In this document: positions 54,333-63,177 of the stretch, piece by piece
Position numbering within the stretch: position 1 is the first letter of the stretch
Layout: each line of letters opens with the position of its first letter
Assembly (NCBI RefSeq): GCF_000688015.1
Contig: NZ_JIAD01000001.1
Location: 62,001-126,000 of the forward strand
Length of the DNA stretch: 64,000 bases
Source: Eubacterium sp. AB3007
GTDB taxonomy: Bacteria; Bacillota; Clostridia; Peptostreptococcales; Anaerovoracaceae
Reading direction: 5' to 3'
Program-made: the position numbers and the translations under genes
The notes under the pieces: generated by a model
The model's input: the letters and a program-made list of their open reading frames with translations, nothing else
The model's database searches: none
Told to the model about the DNA's origin: nothing

Positions 54333-55139
54333 ATGGCATTCAAGATTATCGTATGCGCAAAGCAGGTACCTGATACAAACGTAATCAAGATCAATCCGAA
54401 GACCGGAACCCTGATCAGAGACGGTGTACCAAGCATCCTGAACAATGACGATGCTAACGCTCTGGAAGAAGCATTGAAGATCAAAGATAAATATCCAGAT
54501 ACAACCATTACCGTTATCTCCATGGGACCGCCGCAGGCTAACGATCTGCTGTTCGAGTGCATCGCTAAGGGCGCTGACGAGGGTATCCTGGTATCCGACA
54601 GAGCAGTTGGCGGATCCGATACATGGGCTACCTCCAACACACTGGAAGCAGCTGTACGCAGATGGGTCAAGGACAACGGAGATTTCGACCTGCTGTTCAC
54701 CGGAAGACAGGCTATCGATGGAGATACCGCTCAGGTTGGACCGCAGCTGGCTGAGAAGCTGGGACTGCCTCAGGTTTCCTACGTTGAGGAATTCGAACTG
54801 GCTGAGGACAGAAAGTCCGTTACCGTTAAGAGACAGCTCGAGGATGGTTATGAACTGATCGAGGTTCAGCTGCCTTGCCTGCTGACCACCATTAAAGAAC
54901 TGAACACTCCGAGATACATGAGCGTGAACGGCATCTATGGTGAGAAGAACATGAAGACCTGGAACGCCAAGGACATCGAGGTTGACCTGACTAAGGTTGG
55001 TCTGGAAGCATCCCCGACAAACGTATTCAGATCCTTCACTCCTGCTCCGAAGCAGCCGGGCGTCAAGATCGAGGGCGACACTGAGAACGAACAGGCTAAG
55101 AATCTGCTGATCAAGCTCAAGGGTAAGCATGCAATCTAA
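54333..55139 (+). CDS. etfB: Electron-transfer flavoprotein beta subunit
   Basis: 268 residues. It begins FKIIVCAKQVPDTNVIKINPKTGTL; EALKIKDKYPDTTITVISMGPPQA and the flavin-binding LLFTGRQAIDGDTAQVGPQLAEKLGLPQVSYV are typical of EtfB of bifurcating systems, which bind the second FAD. It lies between the dehydrogenase (22 bp) and etfA (19 bp), each with a GGAGG-type RBS. Confidence 0.95.
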   Translation: MAFKIIVCAKQVPDTNVIKINPKTGTLIRDGVPSILNNDDANALEEALKIKDKYPDTTITVISMGPPQANDLLFECIAKGADEGILVSDRAVGGSDTWATSNTLEAAVRRWVKDNGDFDLLFTGRQAIDGDTAQVGPQLAEKLGLPQVSYVEEFELAEDRKSVTVKRQLEDGYELIEVQLPCLLTTIKELNTPRYMSVNGIYGEKNMKTWNAKDIEVDLTKVGLEASPTNVFRSFTPAPKQPGVKIEGDTENEQAKNLLIKLKGKHAI

Positions 55140-55158
55140 TTTGGAGGAGGAAATATAA

Positions 55159-56469
55159 ATGGCTATTAACATTATCAAAGAAAAATGTATCGGTTGCGGA
55201 CAGTGCTTCAAGAGCTGCCCGAAGGACGCATTTTATTTCGAACCATATGATGGAAACAAGCTCGGCAAGGTTGCTGCAATCGGACCTAGCTGCGACTTCT
55301 GTAACCAGTGCCTGACCGCATGTAAGTTCGGTGCGATCGAAGAGAAGAAGATCGAAGTTCAGGCTGACCTGGATGACTACAAGCACGTTTGGGTGTTCGC
55401 AGAGCAGAGAGACGGCAAGCTGATGAACGTTGCTCTGGAGCTCATCGGTGAGGGCTATAGACTGGCCAAGGAAATCAGCGAGGATACGCAGGTTTGTGCA
55501 GTTCTGCTGGGTTCCGAAGAAGACATCACTCCGCTGGTTGACGAGTGCTTCGCATACGGCGCAGAGAAGGTCTACAAGATTGCCAGCCCGGTTCTGCAGC
55601 ACTACACCACAGACGCATACACCTATGCTCTGAAGGAAGCCATCGACGAGTACAAGCCGGAGATCGTTCTCTACGGTGCTACCCACATCGGAAGAGACTT
55701 CGCTCCGAGAATCGCTGCTCGCTGCAACACCGGTCTGACCGCTGACTGCACCAGACTGGACGTAAGAGTTTCCAGCTACATCGAGTTTGCCAAGAAGAAC
55801 ACCACTCTGGATACTTCCACACTGGATCCAGATGATCCTTCCACCGGCATCAAGCAGACCCGTCCGGCATTCGGCGGAAACCTGATGGCTACCATCATCT
55901 GCCCGAGAACCAGACCGCAGATGTCCACCGTACGTCCTGGCGTAATGCAGAAGAGAGAGCCTGTTGAGGGTGCTACCGGTGAGGTCATCGATGTGAAGAC
56001 TACCGTTTCTGAGGACGATATCCACATCACCATCAAGGACGTTGTCAAGTCCGCTAAGGAAATGGTTTCCCTGACTGATGCTGATATCATCTGCTCCGGC
56101 GGACGTGGACTGGGCGATCCTTCCGGTTTCGAACTGATCAAGAAGTTCGCTGACAAGGTTGGCGGCGTGGTTGGTTCCTCCCGTGCAGCTGTTGACGCTG
56201 GCTGGATCGATCACTCCCATCAGGTTGGACAGACTGGTACCACCGTTAAGCCGAAGATCTACTTCGCTTGCGGAATCTCCGGCGCTATCCAGCATCTGGC
56301 TGGTATGCAGACCTCCGATTGCATCGTTGCCATCAACAAGGATCCGGATGCTCCGATCTTCGAAGTTGCTGACTTCGGTATCGTCGGTGACCTGTACAAG
56401 GTGATCCCTGAGATCATCGAGGAGTGGGACAACGCAGAAGCTCTGTATGACGCTTCCACAAGAGCATAG
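55159..56469 (+). CDS. etfA: Electron-transfer flavoprotein alpha subunit with N-terminal ferredoxin domain
   Basis: 436 residues, about 70-100 longer than ordinary EtfA. Residues 1-68 are a two-cluster [4Fe-4S] ferredoxin domain: [12 protein letters not shown] and [14 protein letters not shown]. The EtfA domain follows, with the FAD site at [39 protein letters not shown] and [28 protein letters not shown] (key parts [23 protein letters not shown]). The same fusion occurs in CarE of caffeyl-CoA reductase. It should pass low-potential electrons from the bifurcating flavin to ferredoxin-type acceptors. A terminator follows. Confidence 0.95.
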   Translation: MAINIIKEKCIGCGQCFKSCPKDAFYFEPYDGNKLGKVAAIGPSCDFCNQCLTACKFGAIEEKKIEVQADLDDYKHVWVFAEQRDGKLMNVALELIGEGYRLAKEISEDTQVCAVLLGSEEDITPLVDECFAYGAEKVYKIASPVLQHYTTDAYTYALKEAIDEYKPEIVLYGATHIGRDFAPRIAARCNTGLTADCTRLDVRVSSYIEFAKKNTTLDTSTLDPDDPSTGIKQTRPAFGGNLMATIICPRTRPQMSTVRPGVMQKREPVEGATGEVIDVKTTVSEDDIHITIKDVVKSAKEMVSLTDADIICSGGRGLGDPSGFELIKKFADKVGGVVGSSRAAVDAGWIDHSHQVGQTGTTVKPKIYFACGISGAIQHLAGMQTSDCIVAINKDPDAPIFEVADFGIVGDLYKVIPEIIEEWDNAEALYDASTRA

Positions 56470-56496
56470 TCCGCTCAACATAATATTGTCACACAA

Positions 56497-56530
56497 ACGG
56501 GACTGCCATTCATTGGCAGTCTCGTTTTTT
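56497..56530 (+). terminator. Terminator after etfA
   Basis: A 12-bp stem (56497-56508 with 56514-56525, one G-U), loop TTCAT, then TTTTTT. Confidence 0.92.
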
Positions 56531-56593
56531 CAGAATTTCTGTGGCCGGAAATACAGCCGTGAGGATATGAGAATGGCTGGCCCCAATGACATA

Positions 56594-56622
56594 TTGACGA
56601 ATGCCGGATTATGCGGTATCCT
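56594..56622 (+). promoter_or_regulatory. Promoter of the DUF4234 gene
   Basis: TTGACG (56594-56599), 17-nt spacer, TATCCT (56617-56622), 34 bp before the start codon. Confidence 0.65.
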
Positions 56623-56656
56623 AGATGGAAAGACTAACTCTAAAAGGAGACAGACT

Positions 56657-57037
56657 ATGTACATACAAGAAAGAAGTATCGCACTCTATATCATTCTGAC
56701 GATCGTGACCTGCGGGCTATTCTCGTTTTATTGGCTCTACTGTATCAACGAGGATGTGAAGCACGTATCGCAGGATGGCACCATGATGGATGGAGGACTT
56801 GTCATCCTGTTGACAATCGTGACCTGCGGGCTGTTCGGTATTTACTGGGCCTATGTCATCGCAAAGAAGCAGGACGAACTGCAGCAGCAGTGGTTCGGGA
56901 CCGCCCCTGACCAGACGATGTGTATCGTCACCATCATCCTGTGGGTCTTCGGCCTGTCCATCATTGATCTGGCCATCTTCCAGGATACCAACAACAAGTT
57001 TGCAAGGACGGGAGCGATGCCCAGAGGATATTATTGA
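56657..57037 (+). CDS. DUF4234 family membrane protein
   Basis: 126 residues from ATG 56657 behind AAAGGAG. Two near-identical hydrophobic repeats, ILTIVTCGLFSFYWLY (about 13-28) and LLTIVTCGLFGIYWAY (about 52-67), and a third segment (IVTIILWVFGLSIIDLAIF, about 90-108) are the DUF4234 pattern. Function unknown. It stands alone between two terminators. The frame open from 56447 starts inside etfA and is not used. Confidence 0.85.
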   Translation: MYIQERSIALYIILTIVTCGLFSFYWLYCINEDVKHVSQDGTMMDGGLVILLTIVTCGLFGIYWAYVIAKKQDELQQQWFGTAPDQTMCIVTIILWVFGLSIIDLAIFQDTNNKFARTGAMPRGYY

Positions 57038-57066
57038 AAAATCGAATATTCCTCATGCACAATTTA

Positions 57067-57115
57067 AACGACGCGCCTCTTGGAAATGATTCCAGAAGGA
57101 CGCGTCGTTTTTTAC
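57067..57115. terminator. Bidirectional terminator between DUF4234 gene and agmatinase gene
   Basis: AACGACGCG (57067-57075) pairs with CGCGTCGTT (57101-57109) and an inner TGGAA/TTCCA stem caps it; T6 follows on the plus strand and A-rich DNA precedes it, so it can serve both convergent genes. Confidence 0.85.
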
Positions 57116-57128
57116 ATATTGCGGAATA

Positions 57129-58064
57129 TCAGCGGAAGGAGACCAGCTTCCCCAGATTTCTCGCCCATGCGCCCCAGCCCTCGGTCAGCAGTTTGCGACC
57201 GGCGTACATGGAGGCCAGAGAGTCATCCAGAGGAGGGGCGATTTCCACAATGTCGAATCCGATGATGTTCAGCTCAGCAAACAGCCTCTGCATCAGCGTC
57301 ATGGCCATGCGGGAGGACAGACCTCCGAACTGAGGCGTGCCGGTGCCTCCAGCGAACCCCGGATCCAGTGCGTCGATGTCGAAGGTGAGATAGACCTTGC
57401 TGAACTTCTGCATCTTCATGATGCAGTCCTCTGCCACCGCCTCGATTCCCTGATGATAGCAGTCCCAGGCGGTCTTAACCTGCAGATCCGCCTCCCGGCT
57501 GAACTGAAACTCATCCGGTTCGATAGAGCGGATTCCGATGAAATACAGGTTCTCTGTGGAGGTGATATTCTCCATCTCCAGTGCCCGCTGCTCTGTTGAG
57601 CCGTGGGACAGTGGATCCCCCTCCAATTCAAAACTCAGATCCATATGCGCATCAATATGGATGATTCCGAAGGGCTCCTTCAGCGCCGCGTTGATGCCTC
57701 TTTCCACCGGGATGGTGACCGAGTGGTCGCCGCCGATCATGGTGAAGCGAGTGCCCTGTTCGACCAGCTTCTTCACAAAGCCTTGCACCTCTGCGAATAT
57801 CTCCTCTCTGTTCTCTCCGACAAAATTTCCTGCATCCAGAACACGGAAGTCCGCATAATAATCCAACTGCTCCGTACAGGGGGTGGCGTGGTCCGTGTTG
57901 GCCCGCAGCAGATCCGGTGCCTGGGCCGCACCTCCGCGGTAACTAACCCCACCGTCATAGGGGATGCCGAAGATCACCGCATCCACATCCTTCGGGTCTG
58001 CTCCCGGGTTGTTCAACCCGAACCAGGTGTTCCCATCCTGTGCATGTATATTCAGATCAATCAT
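57129..58064 (-). CDS. Agmatinase/arginase family (ureohydrolase)
   Basis: 311 residues. Binuclear Mn site motifs are intact: MIGGDHSVTIP, IIHIDAHMDLSFE and LTFDIDALDPGFAGGTGTP. It hydrolyses a guanidino compound such as agmatine or guanidinobutyrate to urea and an amine; PQFGGLSSRMAM favours agmatinase-like over arginase but does not settle substrate. No speA or speE is in view. It has its own promoter at 58091-58119 and RBS AAAGGAGGG, and shares a terminator with the convergent DUF4234 gene. Confidence 0.9.
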   Translation of the reverse strand: MIDLNIHAQDGNTWFGLNNPGADPKDVDAVIFGIPYDGGVSYRGGAAQAPDLLRANTDHATPCTEQLDYYADFRVLDAGNFVGENREEIFAEVQGFVKKLVEQGTRFTMIGGDHSVTIPVERGINAALKEPFGIIHIDAHMDLSFELEGDPLSHGSTEQRALEMENITSTENLYFIGIRSIEPDEFQFSREADLQVKTAWDCYHQGIEAVAEDCIMKMQKFSKVYLTFDIDALDPGFAGGTGTPQFGGLSSRMAMTLMQRLFAELNIIGFDIVEIAPPLDDSLASMYAGRKLLTEGWGAWARNLGKLVSFR

Positions 58065-58090
58065 AATAATCCCTCCTTTTCATTTGTATC

Positions 58091-58119
58091 ATTATACAGG
58101 AAAAAGGAGAAAATGTAAA
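58091..58119 (-). promoter_or_regulatory. Promoter of the agmatinase-family gene
   Basis: On the minus strand TTTACA (58119-58114), 17-nt spacer, TATAAT (58096-58091), 26 bp before the start codon. Confidence 0.8.
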
Positions 58120-58150
58120 ATCGCACCTACCGCTACCTGTCTGCGGCTTT

Positions 58151-58756
58151 CTACTCGGTGCCATTTTGCAAGATCGCCTTCACTTTCTGGTTGATCTTTC
58201 GGTCATACAGGCAGATCAGGATAATCTCTGTCGTAGTCAGTGCAATGACGATGCCAAACCCCAGATAGGCATGGTAGAAGGTTCCTGCTCCTGCCAGCAT
58301 ATAACCGCCAACACTGATGTAGCGGATGACGTGGATGACCTCCCGATCCAGGATGGGGCAGTTGTTCAGCTTCTCGATGGCCTTGCTCTCAACTGTGATG
58401 GAGAGCTGTACCAGTAGAAGCACCACGATATATAGCCGCATGGAGGGCGCGTGTGCCAGAGAGTGTCCGATCACGCCCGTCGCAAAAGGCAGCAGGGTCA
58501 CAAAGAACAGCCACAGGCAGTTAATCAGGAAGATGCGGTGATTGATGTGCTCCGCGTTGGCGATGCTGTCGTGGTGCTCATGCCATGCCAGGAAGATCTG
58601 CAGGAAACTGATGATGTATGCCAGCATGGTGGGCCATTGGGCCGCTACGGCCCTGAAACTGGCCTCCGTGGGAATATCTAGCTGGAGTACCATGATGGTG
58701 GCGGCGATGGCTATGATCCCATCGGTGATAGCGAGTAGTCTGTTTTTATCGATCAT
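58151..58756 (-). CDS. Bacterial TMEM175 family potassium channel
   Basis: 201 residues, one six-helix repeat. The family signature is at the very N-terminus: RLLAITDGIIAIAATIMVLQLDIP, given here by its RLLAITDG and IAATIMVL parts. Further helices follow (LAYIISFLQIFLAWHEHH; IFLINCLWLFFVTLLPFA). Bacterial TMEM175 proteins form tetrameric leaky K+ channels. Its start overlaps the hydF end by 11 bp, so it is co-transcribed with hydrogenase maturation genes; a functional tie is not evident. Confidence 0.9.
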   Translation of the reverse strand: MIDKNRLLAITDGIIAIAATIMVLQLDIPTEASFRAVAAQWPTMLAYIISFLQIFLAWHEHHDSIANAEHINHRIFLINCLWLFFVTLLPFATGVIGHSLAHAPSMRLYIVVLLLVQLSITVESKAIEKLNNCPILDREVIHVIRYISVGGYMLAGAGTFYHAYLGFGIVIALTTTEIILICLYDRKINQKVKAILQNGTE

Positions 58757-59981
58757 ACTTGTCGTTCCTTTCTGTTGATATTGTCCGCCCCAAAGGCGCG
58801 ATGCTCCGCTGTAGAATCCCGTTCATGTGGGCGATGAGCAGACCGTAGTTGAGGAAGGGGACTCCCTGGGCGATGCTCCGCTTCGCCCTGGTGCGTATCT
58901 CTCTCTCCGTCAACATGCATCCTCCGCAGTGGATCACTAGCCGGTAGGAATGCAGATCCTCCGGGAAATCTCGTCCCGATACGGTCTCATGCACAAAGCC
59001 TGCCTGGCTGTGTTCTCGCAGCCATCGCGGGATCTTTACTGTACCGATATCGTTGCACTGTCGGTGGTGGGTACAGCCCTCGGCAATGAGGATCCTGTCT
59101 CCATCCTGGAGGGAATCTATGGCGTGGATCCCCTGTAATGCTGTATCCAGGAAGCCCTTGTATCTGGCCATCAGAATAGAGAAGGAGGTAAGAGGGATCT
59201 CCGCCGGAATGATCGCAGCTACTTCCCGGAACACCTGGCTGTCCGTGATGACCAGGGCCGGCGCGGACATGGTCTGTATCGTCCGCGCCAGCTCGGGCGG
59301 GCGGCAACACGCGACGATGCCGCCCGCTTCCAATGCCTCTCGGAGCACCTGCTGCTGTGGCAGGATGAGCCGCCCCTTTGGGGCGGATTCGTCCAAGGGG
59401 ATCACCAGGATGATCTGGTCGCCGGGGTGAAGCAGGTCGGCGACCAGAGTGCGTTGCGCACCGGTAGCCTCCGCCAGGGCGGCGGCGATCCTTTCCTTCA
59501 GTTCGGGAATGCCATCACCGGTCAGTGCGCTGACATGCAGGGGCGCCGGAAAGCCCTCTCCGGGAGATGGCGTAGTCTCTTGCAAGTCCTCCTTATTGTA
59601 CACGACCAGGTAAGGGATCTCCCGTTCCCTGAACGCTTCTAACAAGGCTTTGTCCGCGGGAACCAAGGCATGGGCCTCCGCCGCAGAGCCGTCGATCACC
59701 AGGATGGCAAGATCTGTGCGGTCCAACACCTGGCGGGTCTTCGCCACACGAAGATCCCCCAGGGAACCTTCGTCGTCATAACCTGGGGTATCTATAATAA
59801 CCACCGGTCCGGCAGGCAGCAGCTCCATGGCTTTGTAGACCGGATCAGTGGTGGTGCCTGCCTGGGGGGAGACTACGGCCAGTGCCTGGCCGGTGACACG
59901 GTTGACAATGCTTGATTTTCCTGCATTGCGGCGCCCGAAGAAGGCGATGTGAGGCCGCTGAGCATTGGGTATATCGTTCAT
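58746..59981 (-). CDS. hydF: [FeFe]-hydrogenase H-cluster maturation GTPase HydF
   Basis: 411 residues. A GTPase domain (FFGRRNAGKSSIVNRV, DTPGYDDEGSLG, VYNKEDL), a dimerisation domain, and the C-terminal cluster-binding domain with EGCTHHRQCNDIGTVKIP and VIHCGGCML, whose Cys residues hold the [4Fe-4S] cluster. It is the scaffold on which the 2Fe subcluster is built and passed to apo-hydrogenase. RBS GGAGAGG. 10 bp after hydG. Confidence 0.96.
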   Translation of the reverse strand: MNDIPNAQRPHIAFFGRRNAGKSSIVNRVTGQALAVVSPQAGTTTDPVYKAMELLPAGPVVIIDTPGYDDEGSLGDLRVAKTRQVLDRTDLAILVIDGSAAEAHALVPADKALLEAFREREIPYLVVYNKEDLQETTPSPGEGFPAPLHVSALTGDGIPELKERIAAALAEATGAQRTLVADLLHPGDQIILVIPLDESAPKGRLILPQQQVLREALEAGGIVACCRPPELARTIQTMSAPALVITDSQVFREVAAIIPAEIPLTSFSILMARYKGFLDTALQGIHAIDSLQDGDRILIAEGCTHHRQCNDIGTVKIPRWLREHSQAGFVHETVSGRDFPEDLHSYRLVIHCGGCMLTEREIRTRAKRSIAQGVPFLNYGLLIAHMNGILQRSIAPLGRTISTERNDKYDR

Positions 59982-59991
59982 TTTCCTCTCC

Positions 59992-61410
59992 TTAAAACCG
60001 GAAGTCCCGCTTGCCCTCGTGGATATTCGTGATATATTCGGTCGCCTTGGCCCGGACCTTCTCGTTTGGGATCACGCCCAACTCTCGCTGGATCAGAGGA
60101 TCGCCTACGGCTCGGGTGGCGGGGGAGGCGTAATCCTCCAGATACTCCTTCAGAGTCATCAGGGCGTTGGGGTGGCAGCAGTTGACGATCTGCCCGCTCT
60201 TCAGCAGGCTCATGAAGCGGTCGCCGGTGCGGCCTTCCCGGTAGCAGGCGGTGCAGAAACTGGGGACGTAACCCAGTTCCATGAGCCAGCGGACCACCTC
60301 GTCCAGTGTGCGGCGGTCGCTGACGTCGAACTGGGCGGAGTTCTCTTCTTCGGGTTCTTCCTCGACATAGCCTCCCACGCTGGTGCGGGATCCGCCGCTG
60401 ATCTGAGAGATGCCCAGGTGGAGCACGCGCTCCCGGCTGGCCTGGCTTTCTCTGGTGGAGACGATCATGCCGGTGTAGGGCACGGCGATGCGGATGCAGG
60501 CCACAATCTTGGCAAAGGTGTCATCGCTGATGCCGTTGTCGAACACCTCCGGGTCGATGTCATCGGCCCGGCGGACCCGGGGGACGCTGATGGTGTGGGG
60601 GCCGCAGCCTTTGGCAGCTTCCAGATGCTCCGCATGCATCAGCAGCCCGATGAAATCGTACTGGTAGTTGTTCAGTCCGAACAGCACACCCAGGCCTACG
60701 TCATCGATGCCGCCGTCCATGGCCCGATCCATGGCCTCCGTGTGGTAGGCATAGTCGTGCTTGGGGCCGGTGGGGTGGAGGGCTTCGTAGTTTTCCTTAT
60801 GGTAGGTCTCCTGGAACAGGATGTATGTACCGATGCCTGCCTCCTTCAGCTTCCGGTAGTTGTCGACGGTGGTCGCGGCGATGTTCACGTTCACCCGGCG
60901 GATGTCTCCGTTTTTGTGATGAATGCTGTAAATGGTCTGGATGGACTCCAGGATATACTCGATGGGATTGTTAACCGGGTCCTCGCCGGCCTCGATGGCC
61001 AGGCGCTTGTGCCCCATATCCTGCAGAGCGATCACTTCCTGGCGGATCTGATCCTGGGTAAGCTTCACCCGGCGGATGTGCTTATTCTTGTAATGGTAGG
61101 GGCAATACTCGCAGCCGTTGACGCAGTAGTTGGACAGGTACAGCGGCGCGAACATGACGATCCGATTGCCGTAGAATCGCTCCTTCAGTTCGGCGGCAAG
61201 CTGGTAGATCTCCTCGTTCTTATCCGGGAGCACGCAGTTCAGGAGCACGATCGCCTCCCAGTGGCTGACGCCCTTTCCCTCCCGGGCCTTTGCCAGGATC
61301 TGGTCGATCAGAGCGCGGTCAGCTTTGTGCTCCTCTCCGTATGCAAGACAGTCCAGGATCTCCTGGTGGTCGATGAACGCCGATGCGTTCGGTGACATTA
61401 CGTTATACAT
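59992..61410 (-). CDS. hydG: [FeFe]-hydrogenase maturase HydG, radical SAM tyrosine lyase
   Basis: 472 residues. N-terminal radical SAM cluster CVNGCEYCPYH, barrel motifs IEAGEDP and FQETYHKENYEALHPTGPK, and the C-terminal auxiliary cluster site CTACYREGRTGDRFM. It splits tyrosine to make the CO and CN ligands of the H-cluster. The start is ATG 61410 behind AAGGAGG, with ATG 61398 as an alternative. It lies between a broken esterase gene (35 bp) and hydF. Confidence 0.97.
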   Translation of the reverse strand: MYNVMSPNASAFIDHQEILDCLAYGEEHKADRALIDQILAKAREGKGVSHWEAIVLLNCVLPDKNEEIYQLAAELKERFYGNRIVMFAPLYLSNYCVNGCEYCPYHYKNKHIRRVKLTQDQIRQEVIALQDMGHKRLAIEAGEDPVNNPIEYILESIQTIYSIHHKNGDIRRVNVNIAATTVDNYRKLKEAGIGTYILFQETYHKENYEALHPTGPKHDYAYHTEAMDRAMDGGIDDVGLGVLFGLNNYQYDFIGLLMHAEHLEAAKGCGPHTISVPRVRRADDIDPEVFDNGISDDTFAKIVACIRIAVPYTGMIVSTRESQASRERVLHLGISQISGGSRTSVGGYVEEEPEEENSAQFDVSDRRTLDEVVRWLMELGYVPSFCTACYREGRTGDRFMSLLKSGQIVNCCHPNALMTLKEYLEDYASPATRAVGDPLIQRELGVIPNEKVRAKATEYITNIHEGKRDFRF

Positions 61411-61445
61411 AGATTCTATTTCCTCCTTGACCAGTGTTCGATATG

Positions 61446-61972
61446 TTAATTATCCAATAGAAAAGGCAGAAAGTATCGCATCTGCCGATACCACCAGGGC
61501 CAGTCATGGTTCACGTCATAGCCCCAGAAATCACACCAGGCATGGATCCCTTTGGCCTGGAATACTGACGAAAGATTCCGGAGTGTCCGTACACCGTCTT
61601 CCTCCCAGGCGCCCTGTCCGCAGCAGAAGATCATCTTACGCTGGTTGTACAGGTGGATATACGGGTGGTCTTCTGGCATGTTAGGCAGGAAGCATTCCGG
61701 CGAATTGTCATACAGGGTGCTGTTCATGAAATCCCCGAAGAACTCTCTGGAATCATAGATGCCGGACAGGGCGATCATCCCCCGGAACAGATCCGGCCGC
61801 CGCAGGAAGGCGATGGCTGCGTGATTGGCGCCCATGCTGAAGCCTGTGACCGCGGGGGTCTCTGGATTCCGGCTGCGGATCTGCGGAATGGAACGCCTGC
61901 GTGCCCGTGGATCAGCATATGCATGTCGCGGTTCAGATAGCTGCTGTACTGTTTGGTTTCTTCTCGATACAT
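61446..61972 (-). pseudogene. Esterase (alpha/beta hydrolase) with internal deletion and frameshift
   Basis: From ATG 61972 one frame gives YREETKQYSSYLNRDMHM and IHGHAGVP, the N-terminus of the PF00756-type putative esterases. About 61890 the family match jumps to another frame, which runs to 61446: IPQIRSRNPETPAVTGFSMGANHAAIAFLRRPDLF, with nucleophile Ser in GFSMGA, then IALSGIYD, MPEDHPYIHLYNQRK and FWGYDVNHDWPWW with the catalytic His. Relatives are about 250 residues; about 175 remain, so roughly 75 residues between HAGVP and the IPQI helix are missing. TTCC repeats flank the join. The gene follows the ATP-grasp gene by 21 bp and precedes hydG, so it belonged to the same operon. Confidence 0.8.
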
Positions 61973-61993
61973 TCCAAACCTCTTTTCTATGTG

Positions 61994-63175
61994 TCACTTC
62001 AGAACAAAACCTGCGAACTGATCCATTTCTGTCTTTGTGCGGAATTTTGCCATGTACGCGTAGCGACCCATGGCAGGCCAGTCGATGGGGGGCATCTCCT
62101 CGTGCATCACCAGATCTGCTCCGTACCGGGCCAGGATCTCTTCCTCAGTATGGTGGAAGCTGTGCCCGTCCTTGCGGCTGGCATAGGCGCAATAGTAACG
62201 TTCCTGCGGCTGGGGGAATATCCTCTTTCCGTAGGCTGCCATTTCGGCGTAGATGCGGTAGGCATCGATGGACTGGGCGTAATTGATCATATCCGGATCG
62301 TGACCGCCGGGAGGTCGCATGTTCACCTCCATAACCGCATAGTCCCCGGCCTTCCCGATGCCTTCGTGGTCTCCTGCAAGCCGAATGAATTCGAAGTGGA
62401 TGAAGCGCATGCTTTCTCCAAACGCCTTCGCTGTTCGTCTCCCCAGTTCCTTCAAGGAATCGGGGATCTCAGGACTGGTGTAGAAGAAAACATTGTCACC
62501 CTTCTGTACCGCATCGATCACCGGTGCATAGGTGTTCGTTGACTCAAACAGTGGCTCGCACTGAGCATCTAACACGGCGTCGTAGGTACAGATGTCTCCG
62601 GCCAGGAATTCCTCCATAACATAGGGGACCGAAGGGAACTGCTGATAGAAAGCAAGCAAGTCTGCCTCCGTATCCAGTTTGTAAACACCATAGGCACCGA
62701 CTCCCACGTCCGGCTTGGCGATGAGGGGGTACCCGGTCTCGGCAGCGAAAGCTTTTCCGCTCGCAAGATCGGTAACGCAGTGCTGTCTGGCAGTGGGGAT
62801 TCCGGCTTCCCAAAAGACCTTTTTCATCTCTGACTTGCGTATGAGACGCTGGATCTGATCAGCGCGAGGACCGTGCTGAACGTTAAAATCAGTTCGCAGG
62901 CGGGCATCCGTAGGCAGCCAGTATTCGTTCATGGATTCTATCCAGTCGACTCGCCCATACTTGTGGATAAAGAAGGCGACGGCTCGATATACCTGGTCGT
63001 AGTCCTCCAGGGAGGAAACATAGTAATACTCGCTCAGAGCGTTTTTCAGCGTATCGTTCAGGGAATCATAGGGCATATCTCCGATCCCAAGAACATTTAC
63101 CTGAAGTTCTGACATGCATTTGCAGAAGTGGGTGCCGCACTGTGGAAACCCAGGTGAGATATATATATAATTCAT
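61994..63175 (-). CDS. ATP-grasp ligase-like protein
   Basis: 393 residues from ATG 63175 (GTG 63181 is too close to AAAGGAA). An N-terminal Rossmann-like part (NYIYISPGFPQCGTHFCKCM) is followed by an ATP-grasp fold: YPLIAKPDVGVGAYGVYKL (ATP-binding Lys and Gly loop), YVMEEFLAGDICTYDAV and the metal-binding YAVMEVNMRPPGGHDPDMIN. Such proteins join a carboxylate to an amine or thiol; the substrate is unknown. It overlaps hydE by a few bases at most and lies in the hydE-hydG interval with a broken esterase gene, an insert that is not part of the standard maturation set. Confidence 0.85.
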   Translation of the reverse strand: MNYIYISPGFPQCGTHFCKCMSELQVNVLGIGDMPYDSLNDTLKNALSEYYYVSSLEDYDQVYRAVAFFIHKYGRVDWIESMNEYWLPTDARLRTDFNVQHGPRADQIQRLIRKSEMKKVFWEAGIPTARQHCVTDLASGKAFAAETGYPLIAKPDVGVGAYGVYKLDTEADLLAFYQQFPSVPYVMEEFLAGDICTYDAVLDAQCEPLFESTNTYAPVIDAVQKGDNVFFYTSPEIPDSLKELGRRTAKAFGESMRFIHFEFIRLAGDHEGIGKAGDYAVMEVNMRPPGGHDPDMINYAQSIDAYRIYAEMAAYGKRIFPQPQERYYCAYASRKDGHSFHHTEEEILARYGADLVMHEEMPPIDWPAMGRYAYMAKFRTKTEMDQFAGFVLK

Positions 63176-63177
63176 TG

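Noticed and set aside
59965..61395. Plus-strand open frame across hydG
   Set aside because: It is the complement of the clear HydG reading frame and has Val/Leu/Gly-rich composition without family motifs.
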